From: Alistipes sp.
Lineage (GTDB): Bacteria; Bacteroidota; Bacteroidia; Bacteroidales; Rikenellaceae
DNA length: 64,000 nucleotides
Reading direction: 5' to 3'
Assembly: GCA_017379015.1 (NCBI GenBank)
Contig: JAFNXN010000005.1
Coordinates: 62,001 to 126,000, forward strand
The notes below the pieces were generated by a model. That model was not told the origin of the DNA, searched no databases, and saw only the letters and a list, made by a program, of their open reading frames with translations. Every line of letters begins with the position of its first letter. Within the stretch, counting starts at the first letter, position 1. A program made the position numbers and the translations under genes. Below, in pieces: positions 62,869 through 64,000 of the stretch.

Positions 62869-62919
62869 AAAGGCCCGAATTGGAAATACTCTCTGAAAAG
62901 TATTTTCAATTCGGGCTTT
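62869..62919 (-). terminator. Terminator of argR, related to the apical stem of the palindromic elements
   Basis: On the minus strand AAAGCCCGAATTG-AAATAC pairs with GTATTT-CAATTCGGGC. It directly follows the argR stop and runs into CTTTCTTGT. The order CCCG-x-CATAC/GTATTTCC is shared with the two 56.8-kb palindromes. Confidence 0.75.
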
Positions 62920-62922
62920 GGG

Positions 62923-63387
62923 TTATAGTGATCGGATGGATGGAAAGAGCATATAGAGCTGCTCCATAAGGTTTGTCATATCGTAATCCTCGCGGAGCAC
63001 CAACAAGATGGTGTTGTCGCCAGCAATTGTACCAAGCACATCTGAGATACCCTTGCTATCAATAGGCACCGATATGGCACTTGCATAGCCAGGCTTGGTG
63101 GTGATGACACAAAGGTTGCCCGAGAATGCTATGTCGGTGATGTTATCCGTGATGTTGGTCGAGATGGAGTGGTCGTGGCGAGTATTGTTGGGCAACACGT
63201 AGATATAGCCCTTCTCCTTATGGGGCACCTTGGCCACATGCATAAACTTTAGGTCGCGCGACAATGTAGATTGAGTGATCTTGATGCCAAGGTCCTCCAA
63301 ACGAGCAATAAGCTCCTCCTGCGAAGAGATAAACTCCGAGCGAATGATCTTTCGAATATACGAAAGGCGTTGTGTCTTCTGATTCAT
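62923..63387 (-). CDS. argR: Arginine repressor ArgR
   Basis: 154 residues, standard length. N-terminal winged helix (RLSYIRKIIRSEFISSQEEL, then ITQSTLSRDLKFMHV as recognition helix) and C-terminal oligomerisation/arginine-binding domain (GVLGTIAGDNTILLVLRE, with DVLGTIAGDNT as the binding loop). It senses arginine and represses biosynthesis genes. No arginine genes are in the window. Its promoter is about 190 bp upstream, giving a long leader. Confidence 0.94.
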   Translation of the reverse strand: MNQKTQRLSYIRKIIRSEFISSQEELIARLEDLGIKITQSTLSRDLKFMHVAKVPHKEKGYIYVLPNNTRHDHSISTNITDNITDIAFSGNLCVITTKPGYASAISVPIDSKGISDVLGTIAGDNTILLVLREDYDMTNLMEQLYMLFPSIRSL

Positions 63388-63540
63388 AATTACCCCTTGA
63401 TTTAGAATTTGATAAAGACAAATACGCTAACCTGCCAGATTGCCTAAAGGGGATTAAACCATCGCACAAAGGTTAGTTGACTATCTCTTTCAAACGATAA
63501 ATTTATACTAGTTCAAATTGTGTCTATATTCACTCATATT

Positions 63541-63611
63541 TGGAACGAAGAGTTCCATATTTAATTGTGAAACGTTCATACAAATATACAAAAATTAGCG
63601 CGATAGTACAA
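63541..63611 (-). promoter_or_regulatory. argR promoter with downstream palindrome
   Basis: Minus-strand -7 TATATTTG (plus CAAATATA 63581-63588) with TTG 20 bp further up (plus CAA 63609-63611). Just inside the predicted transcript lies TGGAAC-N5-GTTCCA (63541-63557), a possible operator. It does not match the classical ARG box (TGAAT..ATTCA), so the binding factor is open. Confidence 0.5.
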
Positions 63612-63662
63612 TAGTTCTTTTAAAAAAAATCAATCCAAACCCCATATTTTACCCCAAAGTTA

Positions 63663-63692
63663 TTGTTATTAAGGATAATATCGCTATATTTG
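63663..63692 (+). promoter_or_regulatory. Promoter of the last lipoprotein gene
   Basis: TTG 63663-63665, 19-bp spacer, TATATTTG 63685-63692; leader of about 90 nt. It is divergent from argR in a 404-bp gap that holds these two promoters and otherwise A+T-rich sequence. Confidence 0.65.
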
Positions 63693-63791
63693 TGCGAATT
63701 TTGGTTACACGTGACTTAGCGTCAACGTCCAGAGAAAAAGATAAAGAATAAATTATTAATATTAACTAAAAACCTAATGAGCAAATTAACC

Positions 63792-64000
63792 ATGAGAAGA
63801 TTATTTTCACTATTCAGTGTGGCGATCATCGCACTTTTCGCAGTGGGATGTGACACTCCATCGAACGATGAGGGCGCAGGATCTGGCATCACATTCAAGT
63901 TCCAGAATGCTAAGGTTACAGCCACATCTATCGAACTTCAGGTAGTGCCATCAGACGCTACAATCAACTACGTAGCAGTGTTGGTTGAGAGTGCCGAGAT
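63792..64000 (+). CDS. Lipoprotein with fibronectin III-like module, 3' end outside the window
   Basis: About 69 residues visible from ATG 63792; an in-frame ATG at 63777 would add MSKLT. Lipoprotein leader MRRLFSLFSVAIIALFAVGC. It is followed by an Ig/Fn3-like strand pattern (FKFQNAKVTATSIELQVVPS) similar to the modules of the lipoprotein at 54111-56555. Probably a surface binding protein; the rest is needed for assignment. Confidence 0.8.
   Translation, partial: MRRLFSLFSVAIIALFAVGCDTPSNDEGAGSGITFKFQNAKVTATSIELQVVPSDATINYVAVLVESAE

Noticed and set aside
63541..63557. Classical ARG box for ArgR autoregulation
   Set aside because: The palindrome TGGAAC-N5-GTTCCA does not match TGAAT..ATTCA; kept only as an unspecified operator candidate.

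Overview
The window looks like chromosomal DNA of a Bacteroidales bacterium. The support is two SusC/SusD outer-membrane uptake systems, many lipoprotein signal peptides, an LpxC-FabZ fusion, a UbiD-type menaquinone decarboxylase, and repeated promoters with the Bacteroidetes -7 motif TAnnTTTG preceded by TTG about 19-20 bp upstream. Gut Rikenellaceae (Alistipes-like) is a reasonable guess from base composition and gene content, but the sequence does not fix the genus.

Layout. (1) 1-13.8 kb, minus strand: a starch/maltodextrin utilisation operon in the order MFS transporter, SusC, SusD, a very large SusE/SusF-like starch-binding lipoprotein, a lipoprotein amylase and two tandem GH13 paralogues (the last runs off the window). 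(2) 14.2-20.2 kb, plus strand: a LytS/LytTR two-component pair, then a Wza-like export lipoprotein, a Wzc-like tyrosine kinase with a Tyr-Gly tail, and a small HAD phosphatase. (3) 20.2-22 kb: 9-bp tandem repeats, a long rod-shaped RNA candidate resembling 6S RNA, and a lipoprotein gene. (4) 22-25.7 kb, minus: lytic transglycosylase, putative porin, phosphatidylserine synthase. (5) 25.8-32.8 kb, plus: mannose-1-phosphate guanylyltransferase, Lon, UbiD decarboxylase, helix-hairpin-helix protein, ribosomal protein S21. (6) 33-39.1 kb: an A+T-rich lipoprotein, hairpin elements, S20, tRNA-Glu, an iron/cobalamin-type ABC importer, tRNA-Pro, repeat debris and initiator tRNA-Met. (7) 39.4-56.6 kb, plus: a 17-kb operon pairing SusC/SusD with BACON-like, leucine-rich-repeat and subtilisin lipoproteins, probably a protein or peptide foraging system. 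(8) 56.6-64 kb: tandem palindromic elements with compensatory base changes, lpxA and lpxC-fabZ (minus), a TonB-like protein, small membrane or secreted proteins, a K+/H+ antiporter, argR (minus), and the start of another lipoprotein gene cut by the window end.

Two nutrient systems dominate. In the first, starch would be held at the surface by the multi-module SusE/F protein and SusD, cut by the lipoprotein amylases, taken in through SusC, and passed to the cytoplasm by the MalT-like carrier. In the second, surface LRR and BACON proteins plus a subtilisin would bind and cut a protein or glycoprotein substrate for a RagAB-like SusCD pair. The most notable non-coding signals are the 6S-like rod at about 20.6-20.8 kb, the two covarying 122-124 bp palindromes at 56.8-57.07 kb, a third palindrome of similar length at 34.5 kb, and an inverted copy of the initiator tRNA 3' end. 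No CRISPR array, insertion sequence or rRNA gene was seen.
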